Origin: Zygnema cylindricum
Taxonomy: Eukaryota; Streptophyta; Zygnematophyceae; Zygnematales; Zygnemataceae
NCBI GenBank assembly: GCA_037447655.1
Contig: JBBHKE010000893.1
Location: 845,352-909,351, forward strand
Reading direction: 5' to 3'
Length of the DNA stretch: 64,000 nucleotides
The translations under genes were made by a program, and so were the position numbers. Shown piece by piece: positions 1-12,299 of the stretch. The notes below the pieces were generated by a model. The model saw nothing but the letters and a program-made list of their open reading frames with translations, had not been told where the DNA came from and did not search any database. The first letter of the stretch is position 1. Every line of letters starts with the position of its first letter.

Positions 1-408
1 TATGTTCGAAAGCCCAAGTAAAAACCGCAAATGACTCTTTCAAAATCCCAAAAATTAATTGCAAAACCCCAAAAAATCTTTGAAAAACCCCATGATAACC
101 CTGAAAATACTTCGTGAATCTTTTTTTGTGAAAAACCCTGGAAAGGCCCCCCATGGGAAACCTCACAAAATTCACTTTTTTTTTTATTCTTTTTCTCAAG
201 AAGAAATCCTAAGAAACCCTAAAAAAAATCTAAAATCTCCTTCAAAATATCTGAAAACCCACTTTCCTTTTTCCAATCATTTTCTTACAAAAAACCCTAA
301 AAAACTCATGCTTTCTTATCTTTCCTTTCATTAAAGAAACCCTGAAAAAAATACCACAAGTCTCTTTTTTTTCCTTGTTTTTTTTTTCTTTCTTTTTTGT
401 CGTTTTAG
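1..408. other. PCNA intron sequence, low complexity
   Basis: No gene of its own. The stretch is A/C-rich then T-rich, with repeated short AAACCC and AAAATC words. It lies upstream of the first PCNA exon in the window and is read as intron; the 5' half of the PCNA gene lies outside the window. The last bases (T-run, TTTTAG) form an acceptor-like end in front of the decayed exon copy at 409-466. Confidence 0.6.
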
Positions 409-466
409 GTCCAGACCAGGACAAAATAATCAAATTTTGCTATGAAGCTGATGGATACCGGCAGCG
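409..466 (+). pseudogene. Decayed partial copy of a PCNA exon (5' part)
   Basis: The sequence from GTCCAGACCAGGAC onward parallels the start of the real exon at 591 (PDQDK, then ATGAAGCTGATGGA) and is preceded by a very similar T-rich, GTCGTTTT-containing intron end. It has small indels and breaks down after about 58 bases. It keeps a good TTTTAG acceptor that the intact copy has lost. Read as a partial tandem duplication of an intron-exon boundary; it cannot encode PCNA. Confidence 0.65.
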
Positions 467-499
467 CCCAAACCCTAAATAACCCCTCAAATACCTTAA

Positions 500-1156
<657 letters not shown>

Positions 1157-1281
1157 TGAATTCATTGACATCATTAATGTTTTTTTTTCAAGTTGGAATC
1201 AAAATTTTTCATTAAGATAATGTTTACAGGATTTTTTTTTTCAATTTTATTAACTTATTTTTTAAAACTGGATTGTTGCAG

Positions 1282-1379
1282 TTGTTATTAGTGTCACTAA
1301 GGAGGGAGTTCGATTCTCGACGAGTGGAGATATCGGGAGTGCAAATGTCATTTGCCGACAAAATACGAGTGTTGATAAA
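1282..1379 (+). CDS. PCNA: PCNA sliding clamp, internal exon
   Basis: Continues PCNA: after the split codon it reads [20 protein letters not shown], then ends NTSVDK, matching the plant PCNA segment between the ICRDLS helix and the C-terminal domain. The acceptor is TTGCAG ending at 1281 and the donor is AAA/GTGAGT at 1380, in phase 0. Length is 98 bases, two of which complete the codon left by the exon ending at 743, so the two exons join in frame with no change. Followed by an intron of about 740 bp that carries decayed repeats of this exon's end. Confidence 0.95.
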
Positions 1380-1429
1380 GTGAGTTTTTTTTTTTTTTGT
1401 TTTTTGCATTTTAGCAAATCTAAATTTTT

Positions 1430-1528
1430 TGCCGAAACTTGATTGTCGATAAAATTCCGATAAAGTGAGTGTTTTTTTTTTACTAATTGAAAATTGTTGC
1501 CGACAAAATATGAGTGCGGTTAAATTAA
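1430..1528 (+). pseudogene. Two decayed copies of the second PCNA exon 3' end
   Basis: TTGCCGA..GATAAA/GTGAGT at about 1430-1464, and TTGCCGACAAAATATGAGTG at about 1497-1528, repeat the TGCCGACAAAATACGAGTG..GATAAAGTGAGT end of the exon at 1282-1379, each followed by a T-run. They mirror the duplications downstream of the previous exon and have no acceptor or complete reading frame. Confidence 0.6.
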
Positions 1529-1789
1529 GTTTTTTTTTAACTTATTGAAAAGTGGGTAAAAATGGGTTAAATCTCTCACACTTCTCTTTTTCATCTAGTA
1601 CATTAAGTATTTTTGAATTCTTATTGCTTATCTACATGGGGTTTATACTCAAAATGACCAGATATATTTTTGTCGATTGTCATCTGTTAACACAAAAAGG
1701 TAATCTTGTACATCGTATCGATTTTTTTTTTAAATATCGCGATTCAAGTTGTATCGTATCGAGGCATGTCAGTTTCTTTACAATTTTCT

Positions 1790-2060
1790 ATACTGTATTG
1801 TGTGCGATATCATCATTAGCGTTGATGTTTTTTTGCCACTTAAATCGTTTTTTCTCTGTGCATACTGTGTCCAATTTCTGTTCAAAAATCGCCTTTTGGA
1901 AGGAAATGAACTTATCTTTCCATTGCAACCGTCACATTAATAATTTGACATTGAAAATTTAATTCAAGTGGCAAAAGTTGCTAATAGCGTTCATGTTTTG
2001 TTCACCACTTAAATCAACGTCCTTCCGTTCACACTTTGTGTAAAAAATGCGTTTGTATGT
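1790..2060. repeat. MITE-like repeat inside the PCNA intron
   Basis: Two related blocks (ATTAGCGTTGATG..TTTGCCACTTAAATCG at ~1815 and TAATAGCGTTCATG..CACCACTTAAATCAACG at ~1985) resemble the block at about 62363-62420, and share the ATTAGCG/TTAGTGT core found at the ends of small inverted-repeat elements elsewhere in the window (44948, 57099, 63317). Boundaries are not defined. Confidence 0.4.
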
Positions 2061-2081
2061 CAATGGAAAATTAATCATTAA

Positions 2082-2348
<267 letters not shown>

Positions 2349-2473
2349 AACGAGAGTTTTGAGTTCAGAGAGGGTTTAGAGTGGAGCGTGTTCAGGGAGA
2401 GTTTAGAAAGAGAGAAAGAGAGAGAGAGAGAGGGGGGAGAGAAAGAGAGAGAGAAAAAGAGGGGGAGAGAGGG

Positions 2474-2504
<31 letters not shown>

Positions 2505-3630
2505 GAGAGAGTTAAGGTGCCGAGAAGTTAAGTTTTCTTTTTTGGCAAAGCGACAGGAAGCTCCGGCTTTTTTTGCATAAAATTTGTTTCTAGGGTTTTC
2601 GGAACAATTCGTGAATTGGAGGAAATGAAAATATCGATGTAGTGTTTTTTTCTAAAGGTCAATTTTTGTGTGTGGATCTATTTGGGCACATGAAAGGGCC
2701 GAAAATGGATACTGAATTAGTGTGGATATATAAATTAGGACGGACACCTATATCAGGGTGCATACCTGAATTAGGGTTGAAGACATAAATTAGGGTTGCT
2801 ACCTAAATTAGGGTTTGACAGCTGAATTAGGTGATACCTAAATTAGTGAATGTGATAAAAAATTGTGGATGTGAGGGAGAGGGGGAGGGGGAGGGGGAGG
2901 GGGGAATGAAACGTTAAGATGGATTTGTGAAAGAAGAGTACTTTTACGAGGGCTCTATTAGTAGAGTTTTTTCCGGGTAACTTGTGTCTGGAAAATCTCC
3001 TATGGGTACAATATGGGAAAAAGGAAACGGAAGAAAAGCGTACAATACTAGACAATAGAAAACACCCATCAGTCAGTTTTTTTTTCTATATATATATATA
3101 TATATATTTTTTTTTTTTGTAGAATGGGGCACAATCCGGCATAAATTGCCGCTAGATTTTTTTTTTACACACTAATTGCTTCTATGTTTAGTGTCAGGAA
3201 ATTAAATGCATGGTTTTATATCCTTTGTTGTATTTTCTTGTACTATGTTTGTTCATGCGATACTGACTAAGGATTAGCAATATTGATTTTGTAAGATTTT
3301 TGTTTTAGTTAATCATAAGACTTTTTTTAGACAGAGGGGTAACGCATCCAAAAATATATCTTCTTGTGCTTGAAAAAAAAATGTTTTTTTTATTTATTTA
3401 TCTTTTAAGCTGCTGGTCATTCTCAGTTTTTAGTCTGTCCTGCTTTAGATAGAAATTCACTTTTTTTTTTAATGGTGGTTATTATTTTTAATGTTGTTAT
3501 TGTTTGATTTTATACGATTCTTCTTTGGTCTGACTTTGTAAGATTTGGTGTTGTACCTATTAGTGTAAAGAAGTTATTAGTATAAAGAAACAAATAGCTA
3601 AAACCACCAAAAAATGTTTTGTTGAAGAAT
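2349..3630. repeat. Gene-free stretch with simple repeats
   Basis: Contains a GA microsatellite (about 2399-2511), degenerate repeats of ACCTAAATTAGGGTTG type (about 2711-2845), a (GAGGGG)n block (2877-2902) and a TA run (3091-3108). No convincing exon on either strand. Confidence 0.7.
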
Positions 3631-3631
3631 A

Positions 3632-3975
3632 TGCTGTGACGTCTCCTCCACAATCTGCTGACATCCAGAATGTGCGGCGCCACTACGGAACACGAACGAC
3701 AAAACAACTACAAATAATACAAAACACGAGCTTACAAATTGTACATTCATGCAATTTAATTTTGCGGCTGGATGTTCGGATACAAATTCAGATATTGTGC
3801 TTTTGGAATCTTCAACTGCTCACCGTCAGAACAGGAACCTACGCGCATCCAATCGAAAGAAAGCACGTGCCGATAGATTCCATTGCTGACACGACCTGAT
3901 GGAGAAGTGAAAGGAGTATTACTGCCAGTAAATGTTTCCGTACGATTGCTGTCGGCGCCGATGGAGAAGTGGCCT
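3632..3975. repeat. Dispersed repeat, copy A
   Basis: Shares long colinear similarity with 36540-36910 (both have GACG.CTCCTCCAC, GCGGCGCCAC, ACGAACGACAAAACA, AATCGAAAGAAAGCACG and ATTACTGCCAGTAAA in order). The 36-kb copy lies inside a long-inverted-repeat element, so this is probably part of a related transposon. A short related tail occurs at ~4972-5030. Small ORFs here are not conserved between the copies. Confidence 0.65.
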
Positions 3976-4339
3976 GATAGCCTATTCCCACCGGGAAAAA
4001 ATTCTCTTCCGCAACAGACGGACGTTCGAATAATGTACGGCTTTCCGAGCACCGACTTTGTAGATTTCGGAAGTTCTCGGAAAACCGTACAAACGAACTT
4101 CCTCAAAATATTGCCACATATAGAAGTAGGGTAAAAGTTGCGTCTTTCTGTGAAACATGCCAACGGTAACCCGAGAAGTGACGCAGGTAAAAAACATCCG
4201 AACGGCTACTTCATTGTACACGCGCGAAAAAGCTGCAAGACTTCTGAACCACCGTCGTCGTCCTTCTAGCATTCATTATCTCCATCTCAAGTTTGAAAAT
4301 CTGCACGTTTGTTTTCGCGCCTTTGTTTCATGATGTCAA

Positions 4340-4572
4340 AGCATAGTTCAAAAGTAGGCGTTTCTATTGTAGGTCTTTTGTCGGCGCCTTCATCGTAAGG
4401 TGTGTTATGGGCTTTTCATGTGATCGTCTTAAGTCGCTACTTTGATCGGCGACCGTCCGATCGTCCAAATCTGATGATAGTCCTATCGTAAGTTGTATTA
4501 TAGGCTTTTCATGTGATCTTCTTAGATCGCTACTTTGATCAGCGACCGTCCGATCGTCCAAATCTGACGGTT
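4340..4572. repeat. Tandem ~88-bp repeat, also at the window end
   Basis: Two tandem copies (about 4398-4473 and 4487-4566) carry GGCTTTTCATGTGATC, TCGCTACTTTGATC and GACCGTCCGATCGTCC. A third copy lies at 63920-64000, and the leading part (AGTTCAAAAGTAGG..) recurs at ~62868. So the 4.3-kb and 62.9-64-kb regions hold the same dispersed family. The region 4572-5620 holds nothing else recognised except a G-run near 5160-5180. Confidence 0.7.
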
Positions 4573-5629
4573 TAAATAAAAAGTTGCTCAAAACTCACAG
4601 AAAAAGATTTTTTTATCCGTTTTTTTTTTTTCAAATTTAGACATGACGTTTAATTCTCTATCGATCCATGTGCAACTCAACCTTGTTACTATTTTATTTC
4701 ATTTTGCGCCCAATACAATATGGGTCTTAAGGGTATATTGTATATTTTGCGTACAATAGGCATATTGTATGGGTGTACTTTCACCTACTTTTGAACTATG
4801 CGTCAAAGCATGCGAAGTGTCACAGGATACCTTCAATCGGAGTTACGTGCCAAAATTTTGGTGTGAACAAGACCCGTTTTCCGATGAGTTTTTGGAAAAT
4901 CATCGGAATGGGCAAAAAGTTACATATGCTCCGGTGGGCATAGGCTATGAGTCACGCAAATAAAAAGTGGTTCACTGACGCGACCTAATGGAAGGCACGC
5001 CCACCAGTAAACGTATCCGTACAATTAGTGAAACGCTTAAAATAAACTATATTTTTGATCTATTCTTAAAGTAAACCAAGGGTTGTCTGAAACGGACTTA
5101 CACGACATACAGTAGTTAACGATTGTGGTTTTACGTCGAAAAGTGAGTGTAGTAAAAGGGAGGGGGGAGGGGGGGGGGTTCACGGTACTTAGTCGGATTT
5201 TCGGCATTTTTGACTCGCCGCATACGACTTCCGGTACTTTGTGAAAATTTCAGATTTTGTCACTCGCCTTACGCAGAAATAAACGTGAATTATGTCGTTG
5301 CGTTGCTTTCGAAGTCTTTTCTACAGCGAAATAAACGGTGCGCGTTTCCCATGACTCTTTCCAAAGATACGGCCGAAATTCGCCTCGGTACCGTTTCACT
5401 CTTGTTTCCTCTTGGTTTTTGGCTTCGTTTACCTAATTATGGCGTGCGATAGCTCGTTAGAAAGCTCGCAGAGTCCTATTTGAGACACACACAAAGGCGC
5501 GTAACTCCGATGTCTCGTCGCAATAATTATGGCCCAAATACGGCTCGGTCCTTTGTAACCCTTAGCCATGGTTGTAGGTTTTTCGACTGGGCGATCACAA
5601 TCTCCAACACACTCTCCACTTACGCCACT

Positions 5630-6480
5630 AAATGACCCCCTCGTCTAGCCTCGCTTTTCCCCTAAAAACGAGGCTCTCCCATCTCGTTAACGTGGAGCAG
5701 GTTTTTACCCGCCCCTGCCTTCGGCGGGGGCGGCCCCCTCACTTACACAAGGCCTTCGGCCTTCAACCGCTTCGAATCGACCGAAAACAGCTCATCGTAC
5801 ACGACAATCCGGTTCTTTGCAAAACAATCCGCAATTCGGTACCTCGGAGTACACGGTTCTGTGTACTCGGCCGTACTTTTCCCCCTCTTCCAGCCTCGCT
5901 TTTCCCCTAAAAGCTGGGCTCCACCATCTCGTTAACGTGGAGCAGGTTTTTACCACCCCCCCACCCCGGAAGGCTCGGGCGATTCCGTCAGCTCATCTCA
6001 ACCCATCCTTACGGCACCCTTCCGCCCTCTTCAATCCGCATTTTGGCAGCTCAAATACTTTGCCGTTCCGTGTATTTGGCCTTCCAAAAACCCCCTCGTC
6101 CAGCCTCGCTTTTCCTCCAAAAACGAGGCTCTCCCATCTCGTTAACGTGGAGCATGTTTTTACCCGCCCCCGCCGACCCTCCCTTACACAAGGCCTTCGT
6201 CCTTCCGTCCCCACCCAATATCCGATACTTTGCACAAAATATCGCCGAATCTTCTCCTCGCAACGCTCGGTTCTACTTATTTAGCCACCGTTTTCCCCCT
6301 TGTCCACCCTCACTTTTTCCAGAAAAACTGGGCTCCACCATCTCGTTAACGTGGAGCAGGTTTTTACCCCCCCCCCCCCCCCCCCCCCCGCCTTCGGCGG
6401 CGGGGGGTGGGGGGAGGGGGATTTGAACTCTCCCTTGCGGAACACCTTCGGCTTTCGACCTTCCACCAACACGTTCCAAT
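5630..6480. repeat. Four copies of an ~80-bp module
   Basis: A module (AGCCTCGCTTTTCC, AAAACGAGGCTCTCC, CATCTCGTTAACGTGGAGCA, TTTTTACC) occurs at about 5640, 5890, 6098 and 6300, spaced 200-250 bp apart with diverged intervening sequence, each followed by a C-rich run; the last runs into 23 consecutive C (6367-6389). Long ORFs across it on both strands are products of the repeat. Confidence 0.8.
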
Positions 6481-6739
6481 GAAAACCACCTCTTTTCCCA
6501 CCTCGTGTGTTTATATGCTTAAGTTCCTTCCTCTCTCTCTCTCCCCCCTCTCTCTCTCTCTCCCACTCCCCCACTCTACACCTCAGCATCTCTGACTCCG
6601 CAAGTGGGTGGGGGGAGAGGAGATACAGGATTTGGTGCAAGACTCTTTGGAGGACACGGTGGTTTGGCCGAAACGAATCGTGGTTCCTCTCATCCCCGGA
6701 TACCCCACTGAGTACAAATCTTAAAACCTCCCTTTTTCG

Positions 6740-7190
6740 GTTCGATTTTGGTAGGTTTTTTCGATTTTTAGTTTTGGTTTTCGATTTTTGATTTCCGGTT
6801 TTGCTTCTGGGTTTGATTTCGATTTCGATTTCGGTTTCGGCTTTCAGTTTTGGTTTCGATCGCGATTTTGATTTTGATTTCAATATCAATTTCAATTTCA
6901 CTATCAAATGCGACTCATTATTTCGACTTCGATTTCCATTTGAGTTTTTATTTCGATGTCAACTTCAAATTAGGTTTAGATTTTGATTTCGATTACGAGT
7001 CAGTATCGGTTTCTATTTCGATTTCAATTTCAGTTTTTGATTTGAATTTTGATTTTGATTTCCGTTTCAAATTGTTCTCAATCCCAATTTTGATTTTGTT
7101 TTCACTTTGAATTCGATTTCCATTTCAATTTATTTCAATTTTTTAATTCAACGTTGAAATTAGATTTTGATTTTGGTTTCGATATCCTGT
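6740..7190. repeat. Degenerate TTTCGA/TTTTGA hexamer array
   Basis: About 450 bp of imperfect hexamers (GATTTCGATTTCGG, GATTTTGATTTC, CAATTTCAATTTC). It gives spurious Phe/Asp/Ile/Ser-rich ORFs in several frames. Preceded by a CT microsatellite at 6530-6575. Confidence 0.8.
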
Positions 7191-7199
7191 TTGAGAATT

Positions 7200-8654
7200 T
7201 AAACAGGTAACTGATATGTCAGCTTGACGGGGGAAAAATGGATTTAAAAAAATATATATATATATATCTTTAATCGGTCATTCCTTATTTTTTGTTGCGT
7301 CACGTCACACTTTCCGTAACCCTAGAGATCTTTTTTCTTAACTCCTATTTTTTCTCGAATTTTTCAGTTCACTTTTTTATTTGATCACCAAAGATTGAAA
7401 CCCTGCATAAGAAAAATGATAAAATAAAAAAATAAGAATACAGAAAATCGACGAGATTAAACTAGACTTGGAGAAGATTCAAAGTTTACACGCAAGGAAA
7501 ACCGGTTTTTTCTAAGCTTCATTTGAAATTCATTCTTATCCCATTTGTATAAACCATTTCTGAAACTGAAAAAAAAATGTTTGTTTTTTTTTTTTAAACC
7601 AACTTCCTTTTTTTTGCTTTATTTTTATCGGTTTTCTGGGAAATAACAACCTCCAAAAAGTTAAAGAAATAGTTAGGATTCCAACAAAATATAGATATAA
7701 CAAAAATAACGGGAAAAAAAAAAAACCGGAATCTACGCTCCAATATTTTAGTCTCTATTGAAATCCAGAGTAGGAAAAGATATGGTTTTAATCTCCTCTT
7801 TTATTCTTTCCCGTCTTTTCTTTTTTCCCGTCTTTAAATTTTTCTCCTCTTTTATTTTTACACCTCTTTTATTTTTTACCGTCTTCTAATTTTTCGGATT
7901 TTTCATTCTTCCCCGGCTTTTATTTTTTTCGCGTCTATTATTTTTCTCCTTTGTTATTTTTTGCCCTCTTTTTTTCCCCTCTATTTCCCCTCTTTAAATC
8001 CTTTTTATTCCCTCTTTTTTTTTCCCGCTTTTTTTTTCCCTCTTTTTTTCCCCTTCGTACAACCGCCTTAAAAAACCAAAAAAAAATCCCAGAACTCCAA
8101 ATATGACAAAAAATATACTTTCATTTTCCATTACCCTTCGTAGCCTTTATTACCCTTTCCTATCCTTGAAAGGCGGGAAGGGAAGGAAAATGTGAAGGGA
8201 GGGCGAGAAGGGGAGAGAGAGAGAGGTAGGAAGGGAGGCCATAGGAACTCCCACTCGTCCAACTCTCCCCCCACCTTCCCTCATATCTTTCCTTCTCTCT
8301 AACCCATCGCTTACCTTCTTTCCCTCTCACCCTTCGACCCAATTTTTTACATTATCCCATGACTCATTCCTTCTCCTCTTCCCTCCCCCCCACTGCCACC
8401 TTTCCCTCCTTACCTTTATTTCCTTACCTTTACCTCTGTCTCTCTACGCCCTCTTAATGTCACTGCTCCTCCCCGTGAACCTCTTTCTCTCCTCTCCTTC
8501 GCTCTCCTCCCACCTACTACCTCCCCTATCCCTTTTCTGACCTCCCACTGGCTCCCCTACCCTTTCTCCCTCCTCGCTCCCCTTTCTTCCCGCTGGTCCT
8601 TTCCCCTCTCCCCTTCTCCCCCTCTTCCCTCTTTTTCCCTTCTCCCCCTCTTTC
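7200..8654. other. AT-rich then pyrimidine-rich DNA, no gene seen
   Basis: 7200-7790 is AT-rich with no recognisable feature. 7790-8060 is made of degenerate CTCTTTTATTTTTCCCGTC units. 8160-8650 is CT-rich on the + strand. Arg/Glu-rich ORFs on the minus strand here are compositional. Confidence 0.6.
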
Positions 8655-10568
8655 TCACTTACCCCTTGTTCCCCCCCGGTCTCTCGTCTCCCAATTTTCC
8701 CCTCCTCCTCCTCCTCTCCTTCTCCTCCCCCTCTCCTCCTCCTCCTCCCCCTCTTCCTCTTCCTCTTCCTCGTCTTCATTCCCTTCGTCGCTTTCTACAT
8801 CAGCCATATCCGCCACGAACGGACTCCTTCTACCCTCTTTTTCCCCACCGATGTTTTCAGACCTTTCTCTCCTCACCCTCCTATTGCTCGGACCCGCGAC
8901 GTCGCGATCGACCGCCTCTTTGTTACGAACAGCCCACTTGTGAACCTAAGGCCTTTTCATTCCAGGAAAGAGGTGGATATTCACAAACCCTGCGAGCACC
9001 GCGCGCGACAACGCCTTCTCTCCCATCTCCGTTCCATTTTTCTTGCCCCATTCTTCGGCGTTCAGCACGGCCTCGTGTCTTTGAAGGTCGAATAAACTTT
9101 CGTCTAAACAGTTGTAGGGATCGACGTAGCAGCACGAGTCTTTTCCCCACGATACCAACTTTCTCTGGTACACCAACGCCTCCCACAAAGAGCTCGTCCA
9201 CGGTCCCATCAACTCCACTTCCCCCACCAGCCTACCGTAGTGGTTGTCGTACAGCGGTCGCACTCGCACGTGAAGCTCTTCGCCGCGAGTGAACGTAGGC
9301 AACCGCCAACGCAACTTATCCATCGCTCGGCCCCAAAACGTCTCGTGTTGCTTCACTTCAATCCCGTCTACGTAGGCCACACGAAGCTCTATCACTTCCC
9401 CCATCCATTCCCTCGGCACCGGTGAGTGACTACCGCGACAAATCAAACACACTTTCCTTCCGTCCTCCAGCGTGGTTTCCCACTCTTTGCGCAACGTCAC
9501 TCGTAGTCCGTCCAAATCGCTCAAACCTCCCTCTTCTACCTTTAACTTCACCACTCCGCAAAAGGTCTCGGAGAAACAGCACGGGAATTGACGGCACGGC
9601 GAAGTCAAAGTCGCTTTAATTTGTCGCAGGGACTCTTGCAACATGTAACGGAGAGGTTGGTAGGGGTTCTCCCTCAAATACCGTCTGCAAAAAGCGCAAA
9701 TTCTCATGATAAATTCGAGCTTCTTCCTCATCGACAGACCGGTACGCGGGCCCTCGGCCGGTACTACATGACCGTCGGTCCAATTGGGCGACCCGTTCTT
9801 TGCCTGCGCTATGATACGGACCGCAGGATTGAACGCAGCGTGCTTGTAGTAGGTGAGGCATTTGTCCAACCCTTCTACGTCTTTGCGCTTTGCGTTCAGA
9901 CCGAGAGTCTTCAGGAATCAGATCGAACCTTTGTCGTCGTTGATCCACTTCATCAATCCCGTTTTTTTGACGATCTGATACTGCGATTCCTCGTCGTCGT
10001 TCTCTTTTGCTACCACCTTAAACGCCCTTTCGACTCGCCAAAGAAGCTTACCGACCTCGAACATCCGATGCTCTTTCACTACTTCTTTGTTGTCGTTCAT
10101 ACTTCGAGCTTCGGTCTTCAGCTTTTTGCAGTCGTTTCCCCTCATCCACTCGTCCAAATTCTTCACATGAGTCCTAACGTCTCCCAAGGACTCCGGCGCA
10201 GTGTAGGCCGTCGCAGCGGGATCTTCTTTGACCACCCGTTTGGCGCAGGTCCCACCCAACCAAACGAACACGCGTTGCAAGAGAGTTTCAGGAGTTACGG
10301 TGAACACGTTGTTCTCGTCTTTCGGTACATCCAAGTTAGTCGGCATTTGGTACATTACTCTCACCGCCCTGCAAATTCTTTTTTCGCGGGTAGCCTTTAT
10401 TCTACCCGGAAGCTCCCCCTCGTCGACCACGGGCTCCAGTGGTACCTCGCTGTTCATCTCATCTGCGGCGTCGAGCGCCATATCGTCGCCCCACGGACCA
10501 CTATCGACGTTTGAAACTCTGAGACCTCCATTGGCCCTCAGAGTAAGCAGATCCAAAAAGAAGCTTAT
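8655..10568 (-). pseudogene. Uncharacterised long reading frame with two in-frame stops
   Basis: On the minus strand a single frame runs from 10568 to 8655 (about 638 codons) broken only by TGA at 9918-9920 and TAG at 8946-8948. The three open parts are 212, about 323 and about 96 residues. The frame is opened by an AG acceptor-like site (CTATCTAG) at 10569-10570; there is no upstream ATG, so an upstream exon is expected. The middle part has a CAFC cysteine pair (MRICAFCRRYLRENP) and mixed alpha/beta composition. The last part ends in a Glu-rich acidic tract, then Arg/Gly, where the coding strand becomes pure GA repeats. I do not recognise the family. It could be a decayed host gene or a transposon ORF; stop readthrough is possible but unproven. 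The exon-like ORF at 11691-12291 may be its 5' part. Confidence 0.5.
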
Positions 10569-11003
10569 CTAGATAGTGCTGACTCCAAGTTGATATAAAC
10601 CCAAATGACTGACCCCTTGACAATCAAAACCCAAATATAGATTCACCCCTGTGAAATAACACTTTTTGTGTGGTCAGTTCCACCACAGAATGCAAAGTTA
10701 GAATATGAGATTTAGACACATTCACCCACTTTGACTTTCCCTTAGAAATATCGCCACCGTGGCAGACAAAAACTCTGACCGACTACACCCCTATGTAGCC
10801 TGGACTCCCTTGAGTCCTCAACAAAAAGAATCACTAAAAATGGTCAAGTAAATAGATAGTTATGGCTGGCCAAAGTTTGCCATTTATACAAGGTGCTCTC
10901 TGGGAGAGGCAACTGCTTACCCAAAATTTTCTAAGTCCTATTCCCTCTCTAAACCTCTATCTACTGAAGTACGGCACCAATCAAATTAGTGTGTCGTACA
11001 AAA

Positions 11004-11125
11004 AAGTACAGGTGCCGGTGTAGTTTCTGTACGGCCATTGTACAACATGGCCAAAATGTTGACACGTGTCATAGCCGGATTTGTTACCGCAATCTCCGGA
11101 GTCGCCGCAATCCAACATTGTCGCG
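11004..11125 (+). repeat. ~120-bp dispersed element, copy 1
   Basis: The sequence from GTACAGGTGCCGGTGTA through ACACGTGTCATAG to TCTCCGGAGTCGCCGCAATC matches the reverse complement of 27128-27250 at roughly 85-90 percent by eye. The second copy interrupts the copia pol reading frame. No terminal repeats or target duplications are clear; class unknown. Confidence 0.7.
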
Positions 11126-11446
11126 CCACGTGTCACATGACGTGGCGATGACTGAAAAACGCCAAAAGTACATAATCCGTGATCGCGGCGCCTTTCGTGG
11201 CCGTCCGATCAAACCGGATACAATTGTAGCCGTTGAAAATATACGTGCGATATTTGTTTCACGTTCGAAACAAATGCGCGGTATCCGTTTCATAAAATAT
11301 AGTAAATCGTACTCCGTACTATACAAAACTGTATCTATGCATTACGTATCTATTCCCGTTAGACGAACTAGTCTACGTGTACAAATATAAATATCTGTCA
11401 AACCTATTGTATTCTATCACTGTACTTAGACTTGTTGGTAAAAGCG

Positions 11447-11498
11447 AACGGCTAGTTTGACGGACGGCAGGTACCAGGATCAAATCCTGGATCCGTCA
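11447..11498 (+). repeat. tRNA-like fragment (acceptor stem plus T arm)
   Basis: TGACGGA (11458-11464) can pair with TCCGTCA (11492-11498), enclosing a T-arm-like hairpin CCAGG-ATCAAAT-CCTGG that fits the RNA polymerase III B-box. There is no D arm or anticodon arm, so it is not a working tRNA gene. A related copy sits inside the copia gag at 26587-26644 in the opposite orientation. Best read as a short tRNA-derived SINE piece. Confidence 0.5.
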
Positions 11499-11690
11499 CA
11501 CCTTTTAGATAATTCTATTAAGAATTGCCTTCCTGTCCACTTTGGACAGCCTAGGCAGCCATGGATCTAACTCCTCTTCAAGTCTTCAGTCACTGCGACA
11601 AGTGTAGGGACTTGAGTGAAGAGTTACAGGTAGGTTGTCAGTGTCCCCTTTTTGCCTTTTTATTTTACAATCTCTAGACCTATAAAATAC

Positions 11691-12291
11691 TTAAATTTCA
11701 ACAACGTTAGCGTCATTTCTGCCGCTAACATTTTCACCCTCTTCCTCGCCATTCGAGTACTCACTCTCTCCACCCCCTCCGACGTCGTCGTTTCCAAGAT
11801 CCCCGAGCCCCTCTCCTCCAACATCTTCCTCCTCCCTACGCACCGGGGGACTAGGCACTTCGGGAGATGCTCGCACCCCTCCTCCGACATCCTCCTCCTC
11901 CCTACGGACCAGGGGACTAGGTCCTTCGGGTGTTGCTACCGGCCTCGGTAACGCGCTATCGCGCTGACTCAGAGGTTCTTCCGACAAGTCTGGGTAGCCG
12001 CTATGGCCTCCCGTCGTCGCGGTCGCCGCCGCATCGGGAGGGACATTATTCGGGCCAACGGCCTCCTCGGACGCGTCTACAACCCCGGGCTCGGACACCT
12101 TCCCCTCCTCTAACATCGGGGCAAAGACTCTCGCATGGTATTCTTCTGCATACCCTCGCCGTAGTGAGTTTAACTTGAGGCGTTGTCTTAACGGCCTCGG
12201 ACATGATTCGGAGCACTTCTGTAGGGGTTACCGCGCGGGCGAGCCCCCTCGCTAATCTACTAAAGAACTCTTTGGGCAGAGCGTCGTCCAT
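11691..12291 (-). CDS. Uncharacterised protein, N-terminal part (one frameshift)
   Basis: Starts at an ATG in an excellent context (ACCATGG) at 12291 and reads MDDALPKEFFSRLARGL.. with a helical N-terminal segment. Around 12190 the best continuation moves to another frame (LKLNSLRRGYAEEYHARVF, then MLEEGKVSEPG). That second frame then runs through an acidic, Pro/Gly/Glu-rich tail containing a duplicated ~25-residue unit (VRREEEDVGG twice) to a stop at 11691. The frame change may be a one-base error, a decayed gene or a very short intron. I do not recognise the family. It is in the same orientation as, and upstream of, the long broken frame at 8655-10568 and may be its first exon. Confidence 0.45.
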
Positions 12292-12299
12292 GGTTGAAG

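Larger units (their letters stand above)
10569..11690. other. Gap between the two parts of the uncharacterised minus-strand gene
   Basis: No coding sequence I can support. It contains a ~120-bp repeat (11004-11125) and a tRNA-like fragment (11447-11498), listed separately. If the flanking minus-strand ORFs are one gene, this is its intron. Confidence 0.4.

Noticed and set aside
8444-8779. Arg/Glu/Gly-rich minus-strand ORFs
   Set aside because: Pure GA-repeat translations; only the frame continuous with the 10568-8655 ORF is kept, and even there the tail is compositional.
11447-11498. A functional tRNA gene
   Set aside because: There is no D arm or anticodon arm and the piece is only ~52 bases long.
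11561-11629. Possible + strand first exon (ATGGATCTAACTCC.., with CDKC, ending at CAG/GTAGGT)
   Set aside because: Only 23 codons, no recognisable continuation, and it lies in the probable intron of a minus-strand gene.
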